Positions 16,117 through 24,272 of a DNA stretch of 64,000 nt are shown here, one piece after another (the stretch's first letter is position 1; every line of letters begins with the position of its first letter). The stretch comes from an uncultured Sphaerochaeta sp. GTDB lineage: Bacteria; Spirochaetota; Spirochaetia; Sphaerochaetales; Sphaerochaetaceae. The stretch is from positions 62,001 to 126,000 of the forward strand of contig NZ_OY763408.1 of assembly GCF_963667405.1 (NCBI RefSeq). The letters run 5' to 3'. The notes under the pieces were generated by a model, which was not told the DNA's origin, searched no databases, and saw only the letters and a list, made by a program, of their open reading frames with translations. The position numbers were made by a program, and so were the translations under genes.

Positions 16117-17400
16117 ATGGCCAATACACCATCCAAATTCGTCAAGTACGGACCGGCAGACAAACCGCCGATGGGACAATGGATTCCTCTGAGCATCCAA
16201 CATGTCTTCGCGATGTTCGGGGCAACCATTCTTGTTCCGATCCTCACTGGGTTGAGTCCCAGTACGGCACTTTTCACCGCAGGTACGGGCACTTTGCTCT
16301 ACATCCTGATCACCGGTGCAAAAGTACCAGCCTTCTTGGGCTCTTCGTTTGCCTTCATCCCGGCCTTGATAGCCATCAGCGCAGCATACGGCTTGCCCTA
16401 TGCAATGGGTGGTGCTTTTGTCTCGGGTCTCTTCTACACCTTGGTGGCCTTCATCATCAAGAAGAGCGGATACAACTGGCTGAACAAGGCGCTTCCTCCG
16501 GTAGTCATCGGCTCGGTCATCGTGGTCATCGGCCTCAACCTGGCCCCGACTGCCATCGGGATGGCCATGAATGATGCCAGCGGGAACTACAGCCTCTACT
16601 TCCTGATGATCGCCACGGTGACGTTGGCCCTTACCATCATCGCGAATATCTTCTCCAAGGGTTTCTTCAGCATCATCCCGATTCTGCTGGGCCTGCTTGG
16701 AGGCTACTTCTTTGCCCTTATCATGGGCCTGCTCTTCCCCCAGTATGCCTTGATCAGCTACCAGGGTGTGAAGGATGCCGCTTGGTTCGGACTGCCGACC
16801 TTTGCCTTGCCCAAGTTCAATCTGGTGGCAAGCATCACCTTCATCATCGTTTCGCTGGCCACCATCTGTGAGCATCTTGGTGACACCCTTACCATCTCCA
16901 AGGTGGTAGGCAAGGACTTCTACAAGGATCCGGGCCTTCACAGGACCATTGCCGGTGATGGACTTGCAACATTGTGGGCATCCTTCTGGGGTGGACCGCC
17001 GAACACCACGTATGGCGAGAACATCGGCGTGCTTGCCCTTACCAGGGTCTACAGTGTCTATGTAACCGGAGGAGCTGCCGTGGTTGCGGTCTTCCTCTCG
17101 TTCTTCCCCAAGTTCGGAGCTCTCATCCAGACCATTCCTTCTCCCGTTTTGGGAGGCATCTCCATGCTGCTGTTCGGCACCATTGCCTCCAGCGGACTGA
17201 GGACCTTGGTCGACAGTGGGGTCAACTATGAGGATAAGCGCAATCTTACGATCAGCAGCGTCATCCTGGTGCTTGGCATCGGTGGGGGAACCCTCTCCTT
17301 CATGATCGGCAAGGATCTCACCTTCACGCTTGCAGGTGTTGCCCTTGCAACCCTGGTCGGCATCCTGCTGAACCTGGTGCTTCCCAAAGAACAAGCTTAA
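16117..17400 (+). CDS. uraA: Uracil permease (NCS2/UraA)
   Basis: This 427-residue inner-membrane nucleobase:cation symporter carries the NCS2 signature GGPPNTTYGENIGVLALTRV, nearly identical to E. coli UraA, and FAMFGATILVPILTG near the N terminus. About 14 hydrophobic helices are visible, including the two half-helices characteristic of the 7+7 inverted repeat fold. AAGGAG 9 nt upstream selects ATG 16117 over an earlier in-frame ATG at 16060. It imports uracil for salvage. The 180-nt leader is pyrimidine-rich (for example CATCATCCCCCTCTG) but I could not fold a clear attenuator. Confidence 0.92.
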   Translation: MANTPSKFVKYGPADKPPMGQWIPLSIQHVFAMFGATILVPILTGLSPSTALFTAGTGTLLYILITGAKVPAFLGSSFAFIPALIAISAAYGLPYAMGGAFVSGLFYTLVAFIIKKSGYNWLNKALPPVVIGSVIVVIGLNLAPTAIGMAMNDASGNYSLYFLMIATVTLALTIIANIFSKGFFSIIPILLGLLGGYFFALIMGLLFPQYALISYQGVKDAAWFGLPTFALPKFNLVASITFIIVSLATICEHLGDTLTISKVVGKDFYKDPGLHRTIAGDGLATLWASFWGGPPNTTYGENIGVLALTRVYSVYVTGGAAVVAVFLSFFPKFGALIQTIPSPVLGGISMLLFGTIASSGLRTLVDSGVNYEDKRNLTISSVILVLGIGGGTLSFMIGKDLTFTLAGVALATLVGILLNLVLPKEQA

Positions 17401-17418
17401 GAGCAACCCAATTGACAA

Positions 17419-17446
17419 GATAGGCGCTGCAATTGCAGCGCCTATC
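17419..17446. terminator. Bidirectional terminator-like perfect palindrome
   Basis: A perfect 28-bp palindrome (arms GATAGGCGCTGCAA and its complement) lies between the convergent uraA and alcohol dehydrogenase genes. T tracts are weak on both sides. Confidence 0.65.
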
Positions 17447-17469
17447 GTCAGTTTCGGGAGCATGGTTGC

Positions 17470-18624
17470 TCAGTTCACGGCCTTGCCGTAGTACGCTGCC
17501 TCAAAGAGCATCTGTACATCGGCTGCGGTGGGCTTCCCCGGGTTGGTCAGTGTGCAAGGATCCTCAAATGCATGCTGGCTCATCCTCGCAAGGACTTCCT
17601 TGAATTTGGCCTCATTGAAATCAACCTCAGTGCAATCCTTGAAGCAGGATGAGATGTCCATCTTCTTGTTCATCTCCTGGATAGCCTTGGAGAGATCCTG
17701 AAGGCCAAGGAGCTTCTCAGCATAGGTGTATTTGTCCGAGAACTTGCGGTTGTAGGCGATCACATAGGGCAGCAGAATGGCATTGGCAAGCCCGTGGGTG
17801 ACGCCAAACTCCCCTCCGATCTTGTGTGCCATGGAGTGTACCAAACCAAGGGATGCATTGGTGAATGCCATGCCGGCAAGAGCTGAAGCCTCATGCATGG
17901 CAAGTCTTGCTTCCATATTCTTCGGTTCGGCATAGGCTGTCGGGAGACTGTCCAGCACCATCTTGATCGCCTGCACCGCATACGGGTCGGTGAATGCGGT
18001 TGCCGCGGTTGAGGCGACTGCCTCGACTGCATGGGCCATGACGTCCATACCGGTATTGGCGGTGATGTGTTTGGGCATGGTCATGGGGAGTACTGGGTCG
18101 AGAATGGCGATATCCGGTACCATGTCAGCTGCGACGATGGGGTACTTGATGTGTTTCTGGGTATCGGTGATGACGCTGAATGCGGTGATTTCGCTTGCAG
18201 TCCCGCTGGTGGAGGGGATGGCGATGAACTTGGCCTTGTTGCGCAGCGAAGGCATGCTCCCCGGGACAATGATATCCTCGAAATTCAGCTCGGGATGTTC
18301 ATAGAAGCACCACATGACCTTTGCAGCATCGAGAGCCGAACCACCTCCGATGGCCACAATCCAATCGGGAGCGAATGCGAGCATGGTCTCTCCACCTTTC
18401 TTTACGGTTTCCACAGAGGGGTTGGGTTCAACTCCGTCAATGATGATGGACTCGATGCCGGCCTCGGCCAGAAGGGCCTGTGCCTGGTCAAGAAAGCCGA
18501 ACTTTTTCATCGAACTTCCCCCAGTCACAATTGCCGCACGCTTGCCCTGCAATCCTGCAAGCTTGCCAAGCGAGCCTTCACCATAATAGATGGTTCTGGG
18601 AATGGAAAAACTCATGGTACTCAT
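17470..18624 (-). CDS. Iron-containing alcohol dehydrogenase
   Basis: This 384-residue cytoplasmic enzyme belongs to the group III Fe-dependent ADH family. It has the NAD-binding GGGSALDAAK segment, TSGTASEIT, and the metal-ligand stretch NTGMDVMAHAVEA plus GLVHSMAHKIGGEFGVTHG with the conserved His residues. Butanol/ethanol or 1,3-propanediol-type oxidoreductase activity fits, reoxidising NADH in fermentation; the exact aldehyde is open. AGGAGA upstream selects the ATG at 18624 over further upstream in-frame ATGs. The promoter region has an inverted repeat between -35 and -10, so repression is likely. Confidence 0.9.
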   Translation of the reverse strand: MSTMSFSIPRTIYYGEGSLGKLAGLQGKRAAIVTGGSSMKKFGFLDQAQALLAEAGIESIIIDGVEPNPSVETVKKGGETMLAFAPDWIVAIGGGSALDAAKVMWCFYEHPELNFEDIIVPGSMPSLRNKAKFIAIPSTSGTASEITAFSVITDTQKHIKYPIVAADMVPDIAILDPVLPMTMPKHITANTGMDVMAHAVEAVASTAATAFTDPYAVQAIKMVLDSLPTAYAEPKNMEARLAMHEASALAGMAFTNASLGLVHSMAHKIGGEFGVTHGLANAILLPYVIAYNRKFSDKYTYAEKLLGLQDLSKAIQEMNKKMDISSCFKDCTEVDFNEAKFKEVLARMSQHAFEDPCTLTNPGKPTAADVQMLFEAAYYGKAVN

Positions 18625-18657
18625 CTGTTCTCTCCTTACGGGAATCTGTATGCCCAT

Positions 18658-18686
18658 AAGGTATCGATATATATTTATCGTGTTAA
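18658..18686 (-). promoter_or_regulatory. Promoter of the Fe-ADH gene with operator-like inverted repeat
   Basis: On the minus strand TTAACA (18681-18686), 17 bp and TACCTT (18658-18663). The spacer holds the inverted repeat CGATA-N6-TATCG (18665-18680). Confidence 0.5.
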
Positions 18687-18699
18687 GAGGTTTTTCTGA

Positions 18700-18921
18700 A
18701 ACCGCCAAAGAATTCCAAGAAAAGCAAAAATAATGAATATAAATTGGTTAAAAAAATACTAAAAGTAATATTATAGTAAACAAAATACTAATAATATGCC
18801 TAATAAACCAATAAAGATAATAATAAAAGGTTTATGAGAATATTAAAATATTTTTCTTATACATGGGTCTGAACATATGCTTCCAAAGCCCTTGCTGGTT
18901 CTCTCTTTATCAGATATCTGC
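18700..18921. other. Very AT-rich divergent spacer
   Basis: Bases about 18715-18860 are mostly A and T, between the Fe-ADH and RNase D genes. I see no gene; a short AATATT repeat (about 18838-18852) is the only structure. Confidence 0.5.
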
Positions 18922-18935
18922 TATGCTCATACCCT

Positions 18936-19823
18936 ATGCTTACGTACACAATGATTGATACTGATGCTGCTTTGGCTTCGCTTCTTGTCACGTGGAAAGA
19001 AGCGGGGATCACCTCGGTTGCCATGGACTTCGAGGGAGAGTTCAATCTCCACATCTATGGTGAACACCTTTGTCTTATCCAGCTCTTCGATGGTTCAGCA
19101 TACTATCTGGTGGATCCGTTCAAGGTTTCCAAGGAAGCCTTGCAGGAGTTCCTTGAGGATAAGAGTCTTGAGAAAATCATGTTTGACTGTGCCAGCGATT
19201 CCGCTCTGGTTCGCAAACAGTATGACATTCTTATGGATGGCCTCTACGACATCAGGGTGCTGGCCCTTGCTTTGGGATATACCGGCAATCTCAGCGGCTT
19301 GGTGGAACGCTATATCCCTGACCATGTCACACCAACCGGAGCCAGCAAGAAGAAGAACCAGATGACCAACTGGCTTCTCAGGCCGTTGAAGGAGGAGCAG
19401 ATCCAGTATGCCCTCTCAGATGTGGAACACCTGTTCACATTGCGCTCCCTGCTGTTTGCAGAGGTGAACGAGAAAGGGCTTGCACACGATGTTGCACATC
19501 AGATGCAGGAAGTAGGGAAAAGCAAGGGACCGGATAAGCCGGGGTGGACGAAGTTCTCCTCATGGAAGTACCTCTCCAAGGAAGAGAAAGTATTTCTGAA
19601 GCACTTCTTCATCGCCCGCGATACATTGGCCCGCAAGTACAACGTTCCGGCTGTCAGGATTCTGGAAAAACATCTTCTGTTGCAGATGGCAAAGGATGTT
19701 CCTGCCACCGATGCGGATTTTCTCATCTATTGCGGAAAATGCGCACCCAAGAAGCTTACCGAGCTGACATCCGCCTTGAAACAGGCCAAGCAGGATGCCC
19801 TTAGCGAGCTTGGCCGAGCCTGA
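18936..19823 (+). CDS. RNase D-like 3'-5' exonuclease with HRDC domain
   Basis: The 295-residue protein has a DEDDy exonuclease domain (residues about 1-195): Exo I MDFEGEF, Exo II MFDCASDSALV, and Exo III YALSDVEHLF with the Tyr. The C-terminal third (about 205-290) has the helical content of an HRDC nucleic-acid-binding domain. It is shorter than E. coli RNase D (375 residues), which has two HRDC domains. Its job would be tRNA or other RNA 3' trimming. TATGCT ends 8 nt before the ATG and there is no SD, so the mRNA is probably leaderless. The 3' end overlaps the convergent panE gene by 23 bp. Confidence 0.82.
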   Translation: MLTYTMIDTDAALASLLVTWKEAGITSVAMDFEGEFNLHIYGEHLCLIQLFDGSAYYLVDPFKVSKEALQEFLEDKSLEKIMFDCASDSALVRKQYDILMDGLYDIRVLALALGYTGNLSGLVERYIPDHVTPTGASKKKNQMTNWLLRPLKEEQIQYALSDVEHLFTLRSLLFAEVNEKGLAHDVAHQMQEVGKSKGPDKPGWTKFSSWKYLSKEEKVFLKHFFIARDTLARKYNVPAVRILEKHLLLQMAKDVPATDADFLIYCGKCAPKKLTELTSALKQAKQDALSELGRA

Positions 19824-20718
19824 TGCTTTCCATGGCCTCCACCAGATTTGAAAGTGTGGTGCAGGTCGGGGTAGGAATGCCATGCTCCTTGCCGAGCTTG
19901 ATGACCGTTCCGCAGAACCAGGGGTTCTCGGTTTTTCTTCCAGCCTCCATGTCTTGGCACATGGAGGTTTTTCCTGCAACCCCAAGTGAGGTCACGATCC
20001 TATGATTCTCCTCGATCAGATGATCGGGGAGGGTGACCCCTTCTTTTGCAGCTACTGCCTGTACTTCCTTGCATACCCTCTGGGCAAGATCCCAGACCGG
20101 CTCCTGCTTCAGGTTTCCGTAGGTTGCACCAAGCAGGCTGCTGATGGTGTTGTAAGCGGTATTGAGCATGAACTTGTTCCAGAGCTGCAGGTGGATATCC
20201 TCGGGCACAACATAGCCGATATGGGCTTTTTCAAAGAGGTCGGCGATGGCCTTGACCCTCTCGCTTCTGCTGTTGTCCTTCTCCCCAAAGACTATCCGTC
20301 CCTCTTTTGTATAGATGATGGAGTTGCCTGTGTGGGTTGAGTCCAATCCGACTGCGAAGCTGTAGAGCACCCGCTCGCTTCCGAACGCTTTGGCAAGGAT
20401 GCGCTCACTTTCGATTCCATTGAGCAGCGAGAGGATGGCGGTCTGCGGACCGACCACCGAATGCATCATCCCGATCGCCTGCTCAAGATGATGATTCTTG
20501 GTGGCGATAATGACCAGATCGGATACCGGTGCCGTGTCCGGGGTGCAGAAGGTGAACTGTGCTCTCTCTCCATTGAGGAAGATGCCATCCTGCTCGTATC
20601 GGTTCTTCCGCTCTTCGTCCACGAGAAAGCAGACCTGCTCCTTTCCCAGCAATTGGTGCAGTCTCAGTCCGTACAGGGCTCCGACAGCCCCACATCCGAT
20701 CAGTGTGATGGTGTTCAT
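19801..20718 (-). CDS. panE: 2-dehydropantoate 2-reductase (PanE/KPR family)
   Basis: This 305-residue NADPH-dependent reductase has the N-terminal Rossmann motif IGCGAVGALYG, the NH-x-LEQAI stretch after IATK, and a C-terminal all-helical ApbA domain with the catalytic Lys in LWNKFMLNTAYN and the family stretch TSMCQDMEAGRKTE. It would convert ketopantoate to pantoate for CoA synthesis. Ketopantoate reductases are over-annotated and paralogues act on other 2-keto acids, so the exact substrate is moderately sure. The ATG overlaps the M20 peptidase stop in ATGA, indicating translational coupling. Confidence 0.85.
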   Translation of the reverse strand: MNTITLIGCGAVGALYGLRLHQLLGKEQVCFLVDEERKNRYEQDGIFLNGERAQFTFCTPDTAPVSDLVIIATKNHHLEQAIGMMHSVVGPQTAILSLLNGIESERILAKAFGSERVLYSFAVGLDSTHTGNSIIYTKEGRIVFGEKDNSRSERVKAIADLFEKAHIGYVVPEDIHLQLWNKFMLNTAYNTISSLLGATYGNLKQEPVWDLAQRVCKEVQAVAAKEGVTLPDHLIEENHRIVTSLGVAGKTSMCQDMEAGRKTENPWFCGTVIKLGKEHGIPTPTCTTLSNLVEAMESIRLGQAR

Positions 20719-21785
20719 AGTGTTGCAAGCTCCATGGTCAGCAGATACAGCTTCTCCAGCTGTTCGATGGTGATGTATTCGCCCTTGGTATGCGCTTCCT
20801 CGTAGCCGATGCTGCATACCAAGGCAGGAATTCCCAAGGCGTTGAGAATGTTCGCGTCACTGCCGCCGAGGGTGGGTTCCTCCCTGAGCGGGAGTGAAAG
20901 TGTTTCACATGCTTTTCTGAAGACCTGCAGGACTGGGGCCTCTGGATGGTGGCGATAGGCATCATAGAGGCGGTCGTGGATGATTTGCACCGCTCCTCCA
21001 TGCTTTGCTGCACTTGCCTCAAGCGCTTCCTTCATGGAAGACACCTGCTTCTCCAGTTTCTCATTGCTCAGGCTTCGTGCCTCAAAGACCAGGGTTGCCT
21101 TGTCGCAAACGATGTTCTTTGCTCCCTCGGCGATGAAAGAACCGATATTTGCGGTGGTCTCTTCGTCGATGCGCAATAGGTGCATGGCACTGACTGCGTC
21201 ACTGCCCATCTGGATGGCACTGATTCCGGTTTCCGGCTTGAAGCCGGCATGGGCTCCCTTTCCGGTGAAGATTGCTTCGATTCGGTCATAGGAGGGGGCT
21301 GCGGTGATGGCGAGTCCGACATCCTGGGAAGCATCGAGGGTGAAGGCGTAATCCACGCCTGCAAGGAGCGAAGGGTCGATCTTTTTCGCGCCAAGCAAGC
21401 CTTGCTCTTCTGCCGTGGTGAAGAGCACCACGAGGTTGGGATGCTCCAGACCTTTCTCCCTGATGGTCTCCAAGACAGAGAGAATTGCAGCAAGCGCAGC
21501 CTTGTCATCGGCCCCGAGGGCAGTGGTGCCGTCGGTTCTGATGATGCCATGCTCAATTACCGGCTTTGCACCCCGGGCCAGCTCCACGGTATCCATATGG
21601 GCGTTGAGCAGTACCGTAGGCCCGCTTCCCGGTAGGTAGGCATAGAGGTTCCCAGCTTCGTCGTATTGGGTGCTCAGGCCCAACGAAAGCAGCTTGTGTT
21701 CCAGATACAGGGCCAACCGATCCTCCTCAAAGGAAGGGGAGTCAAACGAGACGAGGGAGAGAAAGCTGTCTACCATAGTTTGCAT
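20715..21785 (-). CDS. M20/M42-type peptidase (PepT-like)
   Basis: The 356-residue protein is a di-zinc exopeptidase: metal ligands in NAHMDTV (His), GADDKAAL (Asp), TAEEQGLLG (catalytic Glu plus ligand Glu), LDAS (Asp) and the C-terminal EEAHTKGEYI (His). The dimerisation domain (about 170-270) contains GKGAHAG. It resembles the tripeptidase T-like group of M20 rather than DapE. It is cytoplasmic and probably scavenges peptides. A TATAGT -10 box ends 6 nt before ATG 21785 with no SD, another leaderless case. It is the first gene of a two-gene unit with panE and is divergent from the aldo/keto reductase. Confidence 0.85.
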   Translation of the reverse strand: MQTMVDSFLSLVSFDSPSFEEDRLALYLEHKLLSLGLSTQYDEAGNLYAYLPGSGPTVLLNAHMDTVELARGAKPVIEHGIIRTDGTTALGADDKAALAAILSVLETIREKGLEHPNLVVLFTTAEEQGLLGAKKIDPSLLAGVDYAFTLDASQDVGLAITAAPSYDRIEAIFTGKGAHAGFKPETGISAIQMGSDAVSAMHLLRIDEETTANIGSFIAEGAKNIVCDKATLVFEARSLSNEKLEKQVSSMKEALEASAAKHGGAVQIIHDRLYDAYRHHPEAPVLQVFRKACETLSLPLREEPTLGGSDANILNALGIPALVCSIGYEEAHTKGEYITIEQLEKLYLLTMELATL

Positions 21786-21791
21786 GGACTG

Positions 21792-21797
21792 ACTATA
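21792..21797 (-). promoter_or_regulatory. -10 box of leaderless M20 peptidase gene
   Basis: TATAGT on the minus strand ends 6 nt before the ATG. The divergent aldo/keto reductase promoter begins 18 bp away. Confidence 0.5.
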
Positions 21798-21814
21798 GCA
21801 TAGGCAAAAAGAGT

Positions 21815-21842
21815 TTGACCACACCTTGCAGTGGTGTATCAT
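21815..21842 (+). promoter_or_regulatory. Leaderless promoter of the aldo/keto reductase gene
   Basis: TTGACC (21815-21820), a 16-bp spacer and TATCAT (21837-21842) are followed by only 7 nt before ATG 21850. No SD. Confidence 0.65.
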
Positions 21843-21849
21843 GTAAGGC

Positions 21850-22851
21850 ATGAACTATACAGCAAATGAACAACGCTATGAAACCATGACGTATCGGAGG
21901 GCAGGAAAGAGTGGCCTGAAGCTTCCTGTTCTCTCCCTCGGACTGTGGCACAACTTTGGCTCGGAAGCAGAAGAGCAGGTGTGCAATGACGTGATCACCA
22001 CCGCTTTCGACCACGGCATCACCCACTTCGACCTGGCAAACAACTATGGACCTCCGGGTGGCAGTGCAGAGAGCCGTTTCGGCAAGATTCTCTCACACCA
22101 GCTCAAGAGCTATCGGGATGAACTCATCATCTCCACAAAAGCCGGCTACTACATGTGGCCGGGTCCGTATGGTGAGTGGGGGAGCCGCAAATACCTGATC
22201 TCCAGTTGCGACCAGAGCCTGAAGCGGATGGGCCTTGAGTATGTGGACATCTTCTACCACCACCGTCCCGACCCCGATACCCCGCTTGAGGAGACCATGG
22301 GTGCTTTGGCGCAATTGGTGCGACAGGGAAAGGCCCTCTATGTGGGCATTTCCAACTACAAGGCGAAGGATGCGGTGAAAGCCATTGCCCTGCTCAAGGA
22401 GCTCGGCTGCCCGTGCGTACTCAACCAGGTACGGTACTCCCTGCTCGACCGTTGGGTGGAAACCGATGGTCTGCTCGATGCCATGGACAACAATGCCGGT
22501 ACTATTTGCTTCTCGCCCCTTGCCCAAGGTCTTCTGACCTCCCGTTATCTGGATGGGTCCATTCCCCAGGACAGCAGGGCGAATGAGAAGCGCTTCCTCA
22601 AGCCTGAGATGATCACAGAAAAGCGGGTGGCGTTGCTGAATAAGCTCAATGCAATTGCCCAAACAAGAAATCAGAGCCTTTCTGAGATGGCCATCAGTTG
22701 GCTCTTACGGGATGAGCGTGTCACCAGTGTTCTCATCGGGGCGAGAAACAAAAACCAGCTTCTGGAGAACCTGAAGGCAGTGGAGAAGCCCAGCACATTC
22801 AGCAAGGAAGAGCTTGCTGCCATCATGGCGGTGCTCAAGGAGTGGGAGTAG
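21850..22851 (+). CDS. Aldo/keto reductase (YghZ-like)
   Basis: This 333-residue TIM-barrel NADPH oxidoreductase shows the AKR tetrad: Asp and Tyr in HFDLANNYGPPGGSAE, Lys in ISTKAGYYMWPGPYG, and His in DIFYHHRPDP. The GPPGGSAE and MWPGPYGEWGSRK segments are characteristic of the YghZ (L-glyceraldehyde 3-phosphate reductase) subgroup, which detoxifies aldehydes. The C-terminal cofactor loop SVLIGARNKNQLLEN is intact. It is the only gene of its unit: a leaderless promoter precedes it and a strong terminator follows. Confidence 0.9.
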   Translation: MNYTANEQRYETMTYRRAGKSGLKLPVLSLGLWHNFGSEAEEQVCNDVITTAFDHGITHFDLANNYGPPGGSAESRFGKILSHQLKSYRDELIISTKAGYYMWPGPYGEWGSRKYLISSCDQSLKRMGLEYVDIFYHHRPDPDTPLEETMGALAQLVRQGKALYVGISNYKAKDAVKAIALLKELGCPCVLNQVRYSLLDRWVETDGLLDAMDNNAGTICFSPLAQGLLTSRYLDGSIPQDSRANEKRFLKPEMITEKRVALLNKLNAIAQTRNQSLSEMAISWLLRDERVTSVLIGARNKNQLLENLKAVEKPSTFSKEELAAIMAVLKEWE

Positions 22852-22912
22852 TCCACTGGTTGATGTGACTTGACATCATCTGGAGTAATGGTGTAAAAGC
22901 AGTACAAAGCAA

Positions 22913-22953
22913 AGGCGCTGTCATCCCAAGAGGATTGCAGCGCCTCTTTTTTT
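22913..22953 (+). terminator. Terminator of the aldo/keto reductase gene
   Basis: AGGCGCTG (22913-22920) pairs with CAGCGCCT (22938-22945), followed by a long T run. Confidence 0.85.
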
Positions 22954-23093
22954 GTCTGTGAAGGAGCGGGGAGATGCTCTTGGCCAAAGACTCGAATGGA
23001 GAGAAGAAGGAGATGCAAAGAAGTGGTTTCTCGCCAACCGTACAAGTCTGGTTTAAATTCCTGATGGAGTGCATAGGTATCGACCGGTATGCG

Positions 23094-23122
23094 TTGACAG
23101 GTCAGATATGCGGATTTACTGT
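23094..23122 (+). promoter_or_regulatory. Promoter of the BMP nucleoside transport operon
   Basis: TTGACA (23094-23099), 17 bp and TACTGT (23117-23122). Bases 22954-23093 upstream hold no gene and I found no purine riboswitch core there. Confidence 0.65.
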
Positions 23123-23173
23123 ACAAGAGATGTAGGATCGTATGATCTTGAAAAGTTTTCATGGAGGGTATGT

Positions 23174-24196
23174 ATGAAGAAACGTATTGTGTTGCTCGCG
23201 TTGGTGATGTGTTTGGCTTCCTCGATGGTGTTTGCAGCCGGAGCCAAAGAATCTGCATCGGTTTCTGGACCCAAGGGACCTGGAGACTACAAGATTGTGC
23301 TGATCCTTCCCGGTCCGATCAATGACCAGAGTTGGAATGCCACGAACTATGCAGGCTTGGTCAAGTGCAATGAGGAGTTGGGCACGCAGATGGAGTACAT
23401 CGAGAATGTGCAGGCTCCCGACTATGAATCGACGTTCCGCAACTATGCCGAGCGTGGGTATGATCTGATCATGGCTGCCGGAACGCAGTTTGATGAAGCT
23501 GCAAACAAGGTTGCTGCCAGTTATCCGAAGACAACCTTCTGCGTTGTAAACGGTATGGTGGCCAGCGGAGCCAATGTGGCCCCGATTTTCCCCAAAGAGT
23601 ATGAAGCAAGCTATGTTGCAGCACTGCTTGCAGGTGAAGTGACCAAGAATGGTCATTTTGCAACCATCGGCGGATTCCCCAACGATGCCATGGTGAAACT
23701 GCTTGATGTCTATGAGAAAGTCTCTGTGGATATTGCCAAGTCACGTGGCATCACCGGGGCAAAGGCCGTCAGGGCTTTCGCAAACAGTTGGGATGATGTT
23801 GCACTGGGCAAGCAGATGACCGAGACCATGATCGACAATGGTGCAGATACCATGTTCATCTATGCCAACCAGGTTGGCCTTGGTGGCATCCAGGCTGCAA
23901 AGGAGAAGGGTGCGAAATTCATCGGTTTCTCCGGTGATCAGACCACCATCGATCCCAACACCGTTGTTGCATCCATCATCTTCGATTTCGAGACGTTCTA
24001 TACCTGGGCTGTAAAGCAGTATATGGAAGGAACCCTCGCAGGCAATACGGTCCACATGGCCGGTATCAAGGAAGGCATCTTCAAGCCAGTGTTCACCACG
24101 CATATCAGCAAAGCCGTGCAGGACAAGGTCCTTGCCGGAATGGATAAGGCTGCAAAGGGTGAAGTGGATTTCGCTTCCATGTTCAGCACAAAGTAA
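23174..24196 (+). CDS. BMP-family substrate-binding protein (nucleoside ABC transporter)
   Basis: The 340-residue exported protein starts with a signal peptide (MKKRIVLLALVMCLASSMVFA, cleavage probably after VFA). A Cys lies inside it (LVMC), but Met at -1 does not fit a lipobox, so periplasmic rather than lipoprotein is favoured. The mature part is a Med/PnrA-type periplasmic-binding fold (VLILPGPINDQSWNATNYAG; GYDLIMAAGTQFDEAA; FIGFSGDQTTIDPNTVVAS). Known relatives bind purine nucleosides. GGAGG upstream of ATG 23174 sets the start, rejecting 35 earlier in-frame codons. It leads an operon with an ATPase and two permeases; a strong hairpin follows it. Confidence 0.9.
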   Translation: MKKRIVLLALVMCLASSMVFAAGAKESASVSGPKGPGDYKIVLILPGPINDQSWNATNYAGLVKCNEELGTQMEYIENVQAPDYESTFRNYAERGYDLIMAAGTQFDEAANKVAASYPKTTFCVVNGMVASGANVAPIFPKEYEASYVAALLAGEVTKNGHFATIGGFPNDAMVKLLDVYEKVSVDIAKSRGITGAKAVRAFANSWDDVALGKQMTETMIDNGADTMFIYANQVGLGGIQAAKEKGAKFIGFSGDQTTIDPNTVVASIIFDFETFYTWAVKQYMEGTLAGNTVHMAGIKEGIFKPVFTTHISKAVQDKVLAGMDKAAKGEVDFASMFSTK

Positions 24197-24210
24197 CTGA
24201 ATCATGTTGT

Positions 24211-24243
24211 GGTTCCCGGTAGGTGGCAAACCTATCGGGAACC
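24211..24243 (+). other. Intercistronic stem-loop after the binding-protein gene
   Basis: GGTTCCCGGTAGG (24211-24223) pairs with CCTATCGGGAACC (24231-24243), 13 bp with one wobble and a 7-nt loop. There is no T run, so it more likely stabilises the binding-protein message than terminates it. Confidence 0.6.
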
Positions 24244-24272
24244 GTCATCTCCACTACCTCCAAAGGACATAC

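Noticed and set aside
16102..17463. 453-codon open frame antisense to uraA
   Set aside because: Its product is low-complexity, rich in Asp/Gly/His, as expected from the complement of a membrane-protein gene.
22954..23093. Purine riboswitch upstream of the nucleoside transporter
   Set aside because: I looked for the conserved junction and loop sequences and found none; a plain promoter suffices.
23174..23236. Lipoprotein signal in the BMP binding protein (LVMC)
   Set aside because: Met before the Cys does not fit even the relaxed spirochaete lipobox, and a good AxA-type site follows.
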